NCBI RefSeq assembly: GCF_016025525.2 | Contig: NZ_JACSGR010000003.1 | Location: forward strand, 198,939-262,938 | Length of the DNA stretch: 64,000 bases | From: Eikenella glucosivorans | GTDB taxonomy: Bacteria; Pseudomonadota; Gammaproteobacteria; Burkholderiales; Neisseriaceae | Direction of reading: 5' to 3' | Shown: in pieces, positions 33,478 through 41,449 of the stretch | Layout: each line of letters opens with the position of its first letter | Position numbering within the stretch: the first letter of the stretch is position 1 | Program-made: the position numbers and the translations under genes | Notes under the pieces: model-generated | Seen by the model: the letters and a program-made list of their open reading frames with translations, nothing else | What the model was told of the DNA's origin: nothing | The model's database searches: none

Positions 33478-33779
33478 AGCTTGATTCTTCCTGCTATCGG
33501 AAAAGGGCGGTGCGTGAACGGCAAAAGCGGCAAATATTGAAGATGGTTTTATAAGGAATTATTTGTTTCCCAGCAGGCCAATGAAAGGCTACCTGAAAAT
33601 TTCAGGTAGCCTTTATCTGCATCAAAAGCCGTTCCACATCCGGTGTGCCCAACCCTGTTTCCAGCCGGCCTTTTCATGAATCCGCCTCATCAGCCTTAGA
33701 AACCAAAGCCTATTTATCCTGCCCGCGCGCGTGGATACAATGCCGCTTATCCAGTTGAAAGCGAAAAAGGAGATTTCTC
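33478..33779. other. Intergenic region, ligA / aldo-keto reductase
   Basis: 302 bases without a gene. A tight DUS palindrome (33583-33614) probably terminates ligA; a ribosome site AAAGGAG lies just before the next ATG. Confidence 0.6.
33583..33614. terminator. DUS palindrome terminator
   Basis: GAAAGGCTACCTGAAAAT joined head to head with its complement, leaving almost no loop, with A-run left and T-run right. Confidence 0.7.
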
Positions 33780-34628
33780 ATGCAAACCTTCACCCTCAAT
33801 AACGGCGTGCAAATCCCCGCCCTCGGCTTCGGCGTGTTCCAAATCCCGCCCGAAGAAACCGAGCAGGCCGTGATTGCCGCCATTAAAGCCGGCTACCGCC
33901 ACATCGACACCGCGCAGGCCTATGTGAATGAAACCGAAGTTGGGCGCGGCATCAAAAACTGCGGCATTCCGCGCGAAGAAATCTTCGTAACCAGCAAAGT
34001 CTGGGTGGAAAACTACGGCTACGAAGCCGCCAAAGCCTCGCTGGAGCGCTCGCTCGCGCGGCTGGGCTGCGGCTACATCGACCTGATGCTGCTGCACCAG
34101 CCCTTCAACGACATCTACGGCGCCTGGCGCGCGCTGGAAGAATACCAGGCGGCCGGCAAAATCCGCGCCATCGGCGTGAGCAATTTCACCGCCGACCGCG
34201 TGCTGGATTTGGGCTTGTACAACAAAGTGATGCCCGCAGTAAACCAGATTGAAATCAACCCATTCCACCAGCAGGCCGAGCAAGTGGCCGGATTGTTGGC
34301 CGAAGGCATCGTGCCCGAAGCGTGGGGGCCGTTTGCCGAGGGGAAATTCGGCATTTTTGAAAACCCCGTGCTCGCCGCCATCGGCAAAAAATACGGCAAA
34401 TCCATTGCCCAAGTGGTAACCCGCTGGCTGATTGAGCGCGGCATCGTGGTGCTGGCCAAATCCACCAAACCCGAACGCATGGCGGAAAACCTGAACGTGT
34501 TCGACTTCGCGCTCACCGAAGAAGACAAAGCCGCAATCGCCAAGCTCGACGTGGGCAAAAGCCAAATCATCAGCCACACCGATTTGGCCATGGTGCGGCA
34601 GTTTAAGGAATGGGTGTTCGGCGTTTGA
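33780..34628 (+). CDS. Aldo/keto reductase (AKR5-like)
   Basis: 282 residues, (beta/alpha)8 barrel. The catalytic set is D43 (HIDTAQAY), Y48, K73 (TSKVW) and H106 (LMLLHQP). IGVSNF, VNQIEINPFHQQ and VVLAKSTKPERMAENL (NADPH pocket) fit the 2,5-diketo-gluconate reductase/YafB-like branch. It reduces aldehydes or diketones with NADPH; physiological substrate unknown. The catalytic-site phrase that usually reads P-W or S-P near EAWGP is intact. Single gene. Confidence 0.92.
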   Translation: MQTFTLNNGVQIPALGFGVFQIPPEETEQAVIAAIKAGYRHIDTAQAYVNETEVGRGIKNCGIPREEIFVTSKVWVENYGYEAAKASLERSLARLGCGYIDLMLLHQPFNDIYGAWRALEEYQAAGKIRAIGVSNFTADRVLDLGLYNKVMPAVNQIEINPFHQQAEQVAGLLAEGIVPEAWGPFAEGKFGIFENPVLAAIGKKYGKSIAQVVTRWLIERGIVVLAKSTKPERMAENLNVFDFALTEEDKAAIAKLDVGKSQIISHTDLAMVRQFKEWVFGV

Positions 34629-34756
34629 GCTTTGGGGCTACCTGAAAAATTCAGCGGTATAGAAACGGTGCCGTACTCCGTTTCAACGGCGTTGGGGCTG
34701 CGTTTTCAGGCAGCCTTCCTCCCTCCGCCCCATCTGATTTGAACGAAGGAATCGCC

Positions 34757-35872
34757 ATGCAAAAAACCGTTCCCGCCGCCACCCTCGCCCTCACGCTGGC
34801 AGCCTGCGCCCAAAGCGGCTACAACAGCGGCACGCTTGCCATTGAAAAACAGGGCAGTTTCGCCGTCGGCGGCACGGTCAAAACCTCGCAAGGCACGTAT
34901 ACCCCCGTCCCCAAAACCATTGCAAACCGCCAAGGCGGCGCGTTTTGGGACGCGCACCAAGCCGCCGTTGCCGCAGGCGGCATGACCCTGCACGGCGACC
35001 ACGCTTCCGTGTTCTATCAAATCCCCGCCCGCGCCAAACACACGCCGCTGGTGTTTCTGCATGGCTACGGACAGTCCGCACGCGGCTGGATGACCACGCC
35101 CGACGGACGGGCAGGCTTCAACGAACTGTTTTTGCGCCGCCGCTACCCCGTCTATCTGATCGACCAGCCCCGTCGCGGACAGGCAGGGCAAAGCACCGTG
35201 CCTGCGGAAATCAATGCCGTGCCGGACGACCAGTTCTGGTACGCCCAATTCCGCATCGGCGTGTATCCCAATATGAACGAAGGCGTCACCTTCCCCAAAG
35301 ACCCGGCCGCGCAGGAACAATTCTTCCGCATGATGACGCCCGACACCGGCGCGTTTGACGTTCCCGTGATTACCGATGCCGTGGTCAAGCTGTTCGAGCG
35401 CACGGGCGGCGGCGTGTTCGTAACCCATTCGGCAGGCGGCATCATCGGCTGGACAACGGCAATGGCGACTGACAAAGTGCAGGGCATCGTTGCCATCGAA
35501 CCCGGCGCATTTCCCTTCCCGAAAGGCGAAGAACCGCCGAAATTGGAAAGCAGATTCGGCGACGTCGCCCCGATGAGCGTTGCGCCCGACGAGTTCGCCA
35601 AACTCACCCGCCTGCCCATCGTCATCTACTTCGGCGACTTTATTCCCGATCGGTTGGATGGCACGCAGGGCGGCGAACAATGGCACATCCGCATGAAAAT
35701 GGCGCAGCAGTTTGTCGATACGGTAAACAGACACGGCGGCAACGCCAAACTCATCCACCTGCCCGAAATCGGCATCAGGGGCAATACGCACTTTATGTTC
35801 AGCGACACCAACAACGACCAAGTCGCCGCCGAAATGGCGCGTTGGCTCACAGAGCAGGGGCTGGACAAATAA
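34757..35872 (+). CDS. Alpha/beta hydrolase lipoprotein, probably imported
   Basis: 371 residues from MQKTVPAATLALTLAACAQ; lipobox LAAC puts the lipidated Cys at 17, so the enzyme is periplasmic or outer-membrane anchored. Hydrolase motifs: oxyanion-strand HGYGQSARGW, nucleophile elbow THSAGG, and a late His in GNTHFMF. Relatives are esterase-like proteins without known substrate. It is preceded by a foreign-type DUS (34704-34716) and followed directly by a Neisseria-type one (AGGCCGTCTGAAA, 35872-35884), which suggests transfer from a Neisseria. Confidence 0.85.
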   Translation: MQKTVPAATLALTLAACAQSGYNSGTLAIEKQGSFAVGGTVKTSQGTYTPVPKTIANRQGGAFWDAHQAAVAAGGMTLHGDHASVFYQIPARAKHTPLVFLHGYGQSARGWMTTPDGRAGFNELFLRRRYPVYLIDQPRRGQAGQSTVPAEINAVPDDQFWYAQFRIGVYPNMNEGVTFPKDPAAQEQFFRMMTPDTGAFDVPVITDAVVKLFERTGGGVFVTHSAGGIIGWTTAMATDKVQGIVAIEPGAFPFPKGEEPPKLESRFGDVAPMSVAPDEFAKLTRLPIVIYFGDFIPDRLDGTQGGEQWHIRMKMAQQFVDTVNRHGGNAKLIHLPEIGIRGNTHFMFSDTNNDQVAAEMARWLTEQGLDK

Positions 35873-36029
35873 GGCCGTCTGAAAGCCGTGAGGTTACCTG
35901 AAAACAAGCAGCACAGGTTTCAGGTAGCCTTTACCTTTCCCGCCCAAGCGTTAAAGCGCTTGGCAAACCGGCTGCCGTGCCCTATCCTTGCCCCGACTGA
36001 CCAACCCATCCGCCCGAAAGGAAACCGCC

Positions 36030-36443
36030 ATGCCCGCCTCCTGCCCGCTGTGCCGCGCCGACGGCGAAACCGTGCTGTGGCAAAACAGCCGCCTGCGCAT
36101 CATCGCCGTACATGACAGCCCCGCCGCGCCTGCGTTTTGCCGCGTGATTTGGCGCGAACACGTGGCCGAGATGACGGATCTGCCGGAAGAAGCGCGGCAG
36201 GAAATCATGGCGGCGGTGTGCCGCACCGAGGCAGCGATGCGGCAAGTGTTGCGCCCGGCCAAAATCAACCTGGCCAGCCTGGGCAACCAGGTGCCGCACC
36301 TGCATTGGCATGTGATTGCCCGTTTTGAGCAGGATGCCTGCTTTCCGGATTCGATCTGGGCCGCGCCGCGCCGAGAAGCCGAGTTGGCGCTGCCGGAAGA
36401 CTGGCAGCGGCAGGTGGCGGCTTTGCTGGCTGCCGAAGCGTGA
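36030..36443 (+). CDS. HIT-family protein
   Basis: 137 residues from MPASCPLCRADGETVLW. The histidine triad HLHWHVI is at 90-96; N and C parts (VIWREHVAEMTDL, INLASLGNQVPHLHWHVIARF) fit small HIT nucleotide hydrolases acting on dinucleoside polyphosphates or AMP conjugates. The start at 36030 follows GAAAGGAAACC; the longer frame has no homology. The CxxC near the N-terminus (CPLC) may bind zinc. Confidence 0.9.
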   Translation: MPASCPLCRADGETVLWQNSRLRIIAVHDSPAAPAFCRVIWREHVAEMTDLPEEARQEIMAAVCRTEAAMRQVLRPAKINLASLGNQVPHLHWHVIARFEQDACFPDSIWAAPRREAELALPEDWQRQVAALLAAEA

Positions 36444-36454
36444 GGGGCGGCTGG

Positions 36455-36460
36455 TATAAT
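36455..36460 (+). promoter_or_regulatory. Predicted -10 element
   Basis: TATAAT in GGCTGGTATAATGCCC, about 100 bases before the next gene. No clear -35. Confidence 0.4.
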
Positions 36461-36557
36461 GCCCGCCGTTTGCCCCATGCAAAGGCTACCTGAAACCGCT
36501 ATCGCAGGCTTGCTTTAACGGCGGTATTTGTTGTGAATGATGGAATAGAAAAGTGTG

Positions 36558-37031
36558 ATGAAACAGCCGTGTTTATTGACGATTTCGCCCGACTCGCTCA
36601 TTTTGTTTGATAACGGCCGAGACAATTTCCTAAAAGAATTCCATCAAGCGTTTGCAGATGATGCGATTGAGGGCGAATATGAAAACTTGTGGTATCTGCT
36701 CGGCACGGACGCATTCTTTGCCGTGCGCGAAAACCAGCTCGTTTTGCAGGATTGGGACGACAAAACCTACTTCTCCCTGCCGTTATCCGAGCCTTTAAAT
36801 TTGGCCGATAATTGCGGCGTGATGTTGATTGATACGCCCGAGCCGGTGGACGCAGCAACGCTCCAAGCCGCATTCGGTAATGTGGCAGACGATAACGAAG
36901 CCCTGTCGCAAGCCCTGTTTGACTTTGAAGCGCAAAACGGCTGGAGCAAATACGATTGCCGGGCTTTATGCATCTGCCTGTTCAATAAAAGTGAACAAGA
37001 GCAAATGAAACAGAAATTTGATTTGGCATAA
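36558..37031 (+). CDS. Orphan small acidic protein
   Basis: 157 residues, MKQPCLLTISPDSLILFDNGRDNF.... Acidic, with no catalytic motif (YENLWYLLGTDAFFAV; LVLQDWDDKTYFSLPL; ENGWSKYDCRALCICLF-like tail). Composition and size resemble immunity or adaptor proteins, but no family is recognised. GC is lower than that of its neighbours and DUS copies flank it (36483-36494; 37037-37073). Confidence 0.5.
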   Translation: MKQPCLLTISPDSLILFDNGRDNFLKEFHQAFADDAIEGEYENLWYLLGTDAFFAVRENQLVLQDWDDKTYFSLPLSEPLNLADNCGVMLIDTPEPVDAATLQAAFGNVADDNEALSQALFDFEAQNGWSKYDCRALCICLFNKSEQEQMKQKFDLA

Positions 37032-37034
37032 CTG

Positions 37035-37073
37035 CTTTCAGGTAGCCCAAACCCCGAAAAGGCTACCTGAAAA
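37035..37073. terminator. DUS-pair terminator
   Basis: Inverted DUS copies a few bases past the orphan gene stop; the right one continues into repeat copy B. Confidence 0.7.
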
Positions 37074-37117
37074 CGATGTCTTGGCGCAGCCAAGGCTGAG
37101 TTTCTGCGAAGCTAAAA
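37061..37117 (+). repeat. 57-bp DUS-linked repeat, copy B
   Basis: Starts in a forward DUS, continues through ACGATGTCTTGGCGCAGCC and the central hairpin, and ends TTTCTGCGAAGCTAAAA. It is identical to copy A (30977-31033) over 57 bases in inverse orientation, 6 kb away. Confidence 0.92.
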
Positions 37118-37155
37118 CCCCAAAACACTACACCAACCGATTAAGGATTTCCGCC

Positions 37156-38331
37156 ATGCTGTTTCCCCACCTTACCCGCCGCCGCTTCCTCAGCGCTTCC
37201 GCCACCGTGGCCGGTGCCGGCATTTTGCAGGCGTGCAGCGCGCCGGTGATGCCTGCCTCAGCCGGGCAAACCGCCGCGCCGGGCGGCCAAGCCCAACCGC
37301 GCCGCAACGGCGGCGGCACCGCCCTGCGCGTGGTGGCGCCCTCCGGTTTTGCACCGCGCCCCGAGCAGGCGCCGGCCGGCCGGCGCCGCCTGTATGACGC
37401 CGGTTTCACCATCACCAACCAGCAGGCGGTGGAGCGCCGCTATCAGCGTTTTGCCGGCACGGATGCCGAGCGCATTGCCGATTTCCAAGACGTGGCCTCG
37501 GGCAAAGCGCCCACGCCGCAGGTGCTGATGGGCATGCGCGGCGGCTACGGCGCGGTGCGGATTCTGCCGCATATCGACTGGGCCTCGCTCGGCGCGCGCA
37601 TGCGGGAGCAGGGCACGCTGTTTTTCGGCTTCAGCGACGTGTGCGCTGTGCAGCTTGCCTTGCTGGCGCAGGGCAATATGTGCAGCTTCGCCGGCCCCAT
37701 GCTGTATAGCGGCTTCGGCAAGGCTCAGCCATCGGTGTATGCCATGCAGGCCTTTATCGACGGCAGCACGCAGGCCGATTTGAGCATCCAGGTGTCCGAC
37801 ATTCAGGCAGATAACGTGCCCACCCTGCACGGCACCATGTGGGGCGGCAACCTCAGCGTGATCGCTTCCCTGGCCGGCTCGGCCTATCTGCCGCAGCCCG
37901 AGGGCGGCATCCTCTTTCTCGAAGACGTGGGCGAGCAGCCCTACCGCCTCGAACGCATGCTGCAAACCCTGCATCTGGCCGGCATCCTCAAGCGGCAGCA
38001 GGCCATTGTGCTGGGCAACTTCCGCATGAGCAGCGCCCGCGACGTATACGACGGCGGCTACGACCTCTCCAGCGTCATCCGCACCCTGCGCCGCATCAGC
38101 GGCATCCCCGTGCTCACCGGCTTCCCCTTCGGCCACATCAGCGATCTGGCCACCTTCCCGCTGGGCGTGCCCACCGCCATCCGCAGCAACGGCGCCGGCG
38201 GCTACACCGCCCGCTTCAGCGGCCATCCCACGCTCAACCCCGCCGCCCTCACGCTCAACAACCTGCTGCCGCCCCCGCCCTCCTTCGACAACCCCGCCCC
38301 GGTGGAAGACAACAGCGAAGCCGGCGAATAG
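37156..38331 (+). CDS. ldcA: LD-carboxypeptidase (S66 family), Tat lipoprotein
   Basis: 391 residues from MLFPHLTRRRFLSASATVAG, a twin-arginine signal that ends in a lipobox (LQAC). The S66 triad is present: Ser160 in FFGFSDVCAV, Glu in LFLEDVGEQPYRLERML, His in GFPFGHISDLATFPLG. It removes the terminal D-Ala from muropeptide tetrapeptides. Many LdcA are cytoplasmic; neisserial LdcA is periplasmic, which fits a lipoprotein acting on the sacculus or on released fragments. The upstream frame translated from DUS is rejected. Confidence 0.93.
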   Translation: MLFPHLTRRRFLSASATVAGAGILQACSAPVMPASAGQTAAPGGQAQPRRNGGGTALRVVAPSGFAPRPEQAPAGRRRLYDAGFTITNQQAVERRYQRFAGTDAERIADFQDVASGKAPTPQVLMGMRGGYGAVRILPHIDWASLGARMREQGTLFFGFSDVCAVQLALLAQGNMCSFAGPMLYSGFGKAQPSVYAMQAFIDGSTQADLSIQVSDIQADNVPTLHGTMWGGNLSVIASLAGSAYLPQPEGGILFLEDVGEQPYRLERMLQTLHLAGILKRQQAIVLGNFRMSSARDVYDGGYDLSSVIRTLRRISGIPVLTGFPFGHISDLATFPLGVPTAIRSNGAGGYTARFSGHPTLNPAALTLNNLLPPPPSFDNPAPVEDNSEAGE

Positions 38332-38340
38332 CCGCCGCCG

Positions 38341-38433
38341 TATTTTCAGGTAGCCCGATTTGCCGGAAAAGGCTACCTGAAAAAGGTGCTTCAATGCCGT
38401 TCAAATGCCGTACAGCAGCGTTTCTGCGGAGCC
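38341..38433. repeat. DUS pair and second repeat subtype, left of recR
   Basis: A DUS pair after ldcA; the forward DUS (38370-38382) runs into AGGTGCTTCAATGCCGTTC and ends GTTTCTGCGGAGCC. About 50 of 63 positions match the inverse of 39221-39283 on the other side of recR. Confidence 0.8.
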
Positions 38434-38504
38434 AACGCATTATCTTGTGCCGGCGCCGTTCGCCCCCATATCGCGCCCAGGCTACCTGAAACCCCATTCC
38501 CACC

Positions 38505-39152
38505 ATGACCCGCAAAAAACCCGACGCCTTCGCCCGCCTCACCCAAGCGCTGGAAATCCTGCCCAACGTCGGCCCCAAATCCGCCCGCCGCATGGCCTAC
38601 GAGCTCCTGCGCCACAAGCGCGACGGCGCCGCCGAACTGGCCGCCGCCCTCCAGCACGCCCTCACCGCCGTGCAGCACTGCCGCCTGTGCAACACCTTCT
38701 GCGAAGGCGAACTGTGCGCCATCTGCGCCGACCCCGCGCGCGATCCGCACCGCCTGATGATTGTGCACCTGCCCGCCGACGTGGCCGGCATGGAGGCCGC
38801 CCATTGCCACGACGGCCTGTATTTCGTGCTCATGGGGCAGGTGAGCCCGGCGCAGGGCATGGATTTGCAGCACATCGCGCTCGACAAATTGGTGGCGCGC
38901 TTGCAGGAGGGCGAGGTGGAAGAAGTGATCATCGCCACCGCCTTCACGCCCGAAGGCAACGCCACCGCCTATGTGCTGGCCGAGTTCTTCAAAAACCTGC
39001 CCTACCGCGTGAGCCGTCTGGCGCAGGGCATGCCGCTGGGCAGCGAGCTGGAGTACATCGACGCCGGCACGCTGGCGCAGTCGGTGTATGAGCGGCGGCT
39101 GGTGAAAGAATCCGACGGCTCGGCGGCCGAAACGCAAACCAAGCCTGAGTGA
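38505..39152 (+). CDS. recR: Recombination mediator protein RecR
   Basis: 215 residues. N-terminal HhH (ALEILPNVGPKSARRMAYELL), the zinc finger with Cys 59, 62, 71 and 74, and the Toprim domain with a diverged VHLPADVAGME and FTPEGNATAYVL. With RecF/RecO it helps load RecA on gapped DNA. A DUS lies 20 bases upstream. The gene is bracketed by inverted copies of a DUS-linked repeat. Confidence 0.96.
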   Translation: MTRKKPDAFARLTQALEILPNVGPKSARRMAYELLRHKRDGAAELAAALQHALTAVQHCRLCNTFCEGELCAICADPARDPHRLMIVHLPADVAGMEAAHCHDGLYFVLMGQVSPAQGMDLQHIALDKLVARLQEGEVEEVIIATAFTPEGNATAYVLAEFFKNLPYRVSRLAQGMPLGSELEYIDAGTLAQSVYERRLVKESDGSAAETQTKPE

Positions 39153-39156
39153 TATT

Positions 39157-39283
39157 TTCAGGTAGCCTCCGGCAGCCGCACCAAAGCACAGGCTACCTGA
39201 AAAATCCAAACATCCATGCTGACTGCGCAAAAACGTTGCCGCGCCGCATTTAAACGGCATTGAAGCGCCTGTTTCAGGTAGCC
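39157..39283. repeat. DUS pair and second repeat subtype, right of recR
   Basis: A DUS pair (39157-39202), then a repeat ending TAAACGGCATTGAAGCGCC and an inverted DUS (39271-39283). It is the inverted partner of the copy at 38370-38433. Confidence 0.8.
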
Positions 39284-39313
39284 CCACCCCGATCCCCCAC
39301 ACAACGGAACACC

Positions 39314-40381
39314 ATGCTCCCCGCCAAACACACCCACTCCGCCCACCGCACCGCCTCCTACATCTTGATGGGAATCGCGCTGCTGGTGGCCCTCTATTTC
39401 CGTTTCCTGCCGCTGCTGCTTTCGGTGGTCATCACCTACATGGTCATCAACCAAACCAACGGCCTGATCCTGTGGATACGCCACCGCCTGCTGCCGCACG
39501 ACACCTTCCTGCACCGCTCGCTCAACGTGCGCAACATCAACCTCGTGTCGGCCACGCTCACCATCGGCCTGGTGCTGCTGGCCATCGTGCTGATGGCGCT
39601 GGGCGTGTACCGCCTGATCCACGGCGGGCACATCAGCGTGATGCTGGGCAAGCTGGCGGAAATCCTGGCCGACACCAAACACAACAGCGAGCTGCCGCCC
39701 GCCATCCTGAATATGCTGCCGGAGAACCTGGCCGAAATCAAAACCGCCGCCGCCGAGCTGATTACCGAATACGGCGCCACGCTCACCCGCATCAGCCGCA
39801 ACAGCTTCACTTCCTTCATCTATGTGATCATCGGCGTGATCATCGGCGCACTGCTCAGCTTCCACCGCCTGAATATGCGGCACAAACGCCATCAAATGCC
39901 CGCGTTTAAGGCCGAGCTGGTGCGCCGCGTGGTGAATTTCCAGCACAGCTTCGAGCGCGTGTTTATTGCGCAGGTGAAGATTTCGCTGATCGATACGGCG
40001 GTAACGGCGGTGTATCTGTATCTGCTGCTGCCGCTCTTCGGCGTGGCGCTGCCTTTCCGGCTCACGGTGCTGGTGATTGCCTTCGTGGTGGGGCTGATTC
40101 CGGTGGCGGGCAACCTGATTTCCAACACGGTCATCATCATCCTGAGCCTGGGCGCGTCGCTGTATGTGGCGCTGGCTTCGCTGGTGTTTTTGGTGGTGGT
40201 GCACAAGCTGGAGTATTTTTTAAACGCGAAAATCATCGGCTCGGAAATCGAATCGAGCGCGTGGGAGCTGCTGGTGGTGATGGTGGTGTTCGAGCGGATT
40301 TTCGGCATCGGCGGCATCATCATCGCGCCGGTGTATTATGCTTATTTGAAAAACGAGCTGAAACAGCGCGGGCTGATTTGA
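39314..40381 (+). CDS. AI-2E family (PerM-like) membrane protein
   Basis: 355 residues from MLPAKHTHSAHRT; the upstream start would translate a DUS (FQVA). About seven or eight helices, with a soluble loop at roughly 90-155. The C-terminal block VVGLIPVAGNLISNTVIIILSL and FGIGGIIIAPVYYAYLKNEL is typical of the AI-2E/PerM (UPF0118) family, some of which export autoinducer-2 or act as Na/H antiporters. Substrate unknown. Terminated by a perfect DUS palindrome. Confidence 0.88.
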   Translation: MLPAKHTHSAHRTASYILMGIALLVALYFRFLPLLLSVVITYMVINQTNGLILWIRHRLLPHDTFLHRSLNVRNINLVSATLTIGLVLLAIVLMALGVYRLIHGGHISVMLGKLAEILADTKHNSELPPAILNMLPENLAEIKTAAAELITEYGATLTRISRNSFTSFIYVIIGVIIGALLSFHRLNMRHKRHQMPAFKAELVRRVVNFQHSFERVFIAQVKISLIDTAVTAVYLYLLLPLFGVALPFRLTVLVIAFVVGLIPVAGNLISNTVIIILSLGASLYVALASLVFLVVVHKLEYFLNAKIIGSEIESSAWELLVVMVVFERIFGIGGIIIAPVYYAYLKNELKQRGLI

Positions 40382-40396
40382 GGAGTGGTAATGCCA

Positions 40397-40432
40397 AACA
40401 GGCTACCTGAAAATTTTCAGGTAGCCTGTTTT
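40397..40432. terminator. Perfect DUS palindrome terminator
   Basis: AAACAGGCTACCTGAAAAT head to head with its complement, followed by TTTT. Serves the plus-strand permease and the convergent lipoprotein gene. Confidence 0.8.
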
Positions 40433-40463
40433 AACAAAATAAACAGCCATTTTTATTTAGTTA

Positions 40464-40727
40464 TTATTTCTGACAGCGAACAACCATGTGGATATGGTTA
40501 ATATCATTTCTTGAAGAATTTTTGATTGCATAACCAGTAGGACATACCTCCTGGGCCTTATCCATTGCATATTTTTCACACCATGCACCACAGAAAGAAC
40601 CGTCAATACTAATCAAATTTCCGTTTTTTTCGTCTGCTTCAATAACACTGGAAGAAATTGAAGGGAGACGAACAACGCAGGCTTGAAGAAATAAAGCAGC
40701 TAAGATGCATAGTGCTAATTTTTTCAT
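40464..40727 (-). CDS. Small AT-rich lipoprotein
   Basis: 87 residues, MKKLALCILAALFLQACVVR with lipobox LQAC. The mature part has four more cysteines (GSFCGAWCEKYAMDKAQEVC and VVRCQ), suggesting disulfides in the periplasm. Base composition (AT-rich through 40430-40860) is unlike the neighbours, a sign of recent acquisition. Function unknown. Confidence 0.65.
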   Translation of the reverse strand: MKKLALCILAALFLQACVVRLPSISSSVIEADEKNGNLISIDGSFCGAWCEKYAMDKAQEVCPTGYAIKNSSRNDINHIHMVVRCQK

Positions 40728-40874
40728 TTTTATTTCCTTAAATATTAAAGTATGAAGAAATTCAAATAAAAGTAAAATTTTGCAATCGCATTATATCAAC
40801 TTCAATGACCTTACAACAGATAGACAGAAAAATTTAATCTAGAAGTACCTAAAGTTTTCAGGCAGCCTCTGCGG

Positions 40875-40880
40875 TATAAT
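40875..40880 (+). promoter_or_regulatory. -10 element of the PACE gene
   Basis: TATAAT right at the start of the PACE reading frame's leader. It implies that the true start may lie downstream of 40879 (see that gene). Confidence 0.4.
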
Positions 40881-41343
40881 GCCGCATTATTTCCATCCGA
40901 GCCGAACCGTGAGCTTCTTCGAGCGTTTTATCCATTCCCTGTTGTTTGAAACCGGCGCGGTGCTGATTTCCGCGATTGCCGTGCTGCTGTTCGGACATTC
41001 GCAGGCCGGCACGGCATTCGGCATGAGTGTGGCAGTGTCGGTAACGGCGATGGTGTGGAATTTCGTGTTCAACTGGGGTTTCGACAAAATCTTCACCGGC
41101 CGGCGCGAGCGGCGAAGCTGGGGCGTGCGCATGCTGCAAACCGGCGCGTTTGAAGGCGGGCTGCTGTTTTTCACCACGCCGCTGATTGCCTGGTTTCTGC
41201 AAATCGGGTTGTGGCCGGCGCTGCTCACCGACCTCGGCCTCACCCTGCTCATCGTGCTCTATTCCCTGGCCTACAACTGGGCCTTCGACCACCTGCGCGC
41301 CCACCTGCTGGCGCGGCGCGGCCGCGTTTCCGGGGCACATTAG
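40879..41343 (+). CDS. PACE-family efflux transporter
   Basis: Up to 154 residues with four helices in two tandem repeats: RFIHSLLFETGAVLISAIAVLLFG / WNFVFNWGFDKIF and MLQTGAFEGGLLFFTTPLIAWFL / LAYNWAFDHLRAH. These are the hallmarks of the proteobacterial antimicrobial compound efflux (AceI) family, whose members export biocides such as chlorhexidine or small polyamines using a proton gradient. The first ATG overlaps a TATAAT -10, so translation may begin at a later codon (for example GTG at 40909, VSFFERFIHS). A foreign-type DUS lies upstream (40856-40868). Confidence 0.85.
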   Translation: MPHYFHPSRTVSFFERFIHSLLFETGAVLISAIAVLLFGHSQAGTAFGMSVAVSVTAMVWNFVFNWGFDKIFTGRRERRSWGVRMLQTGAFEGGLLFFTTPLIAWFLQIGLWPALLTDLGLTLLIVLYSLAYNWAFDHLRAHLLARRGRVSGAH

Positions 41344-41388
41344 GTTTTGCAAAACCGTCGGATAGAGTAAAATCGAGCCCACATTCCC

Positions 41389-41430
41389 AACAGGCTACCT
41401 GAAAAATCAAAAACCCATTTTCAGGTAGCC
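41389..41430. repeat. DUS pair upstream of rsmG
   Basis: Forward then inverted DUS about 12 bases apart, 20 bases before the rsmG start. Confidence 0.65.
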
Positions 41431-41449
41431 CTAATCTTTCGCAATCATT

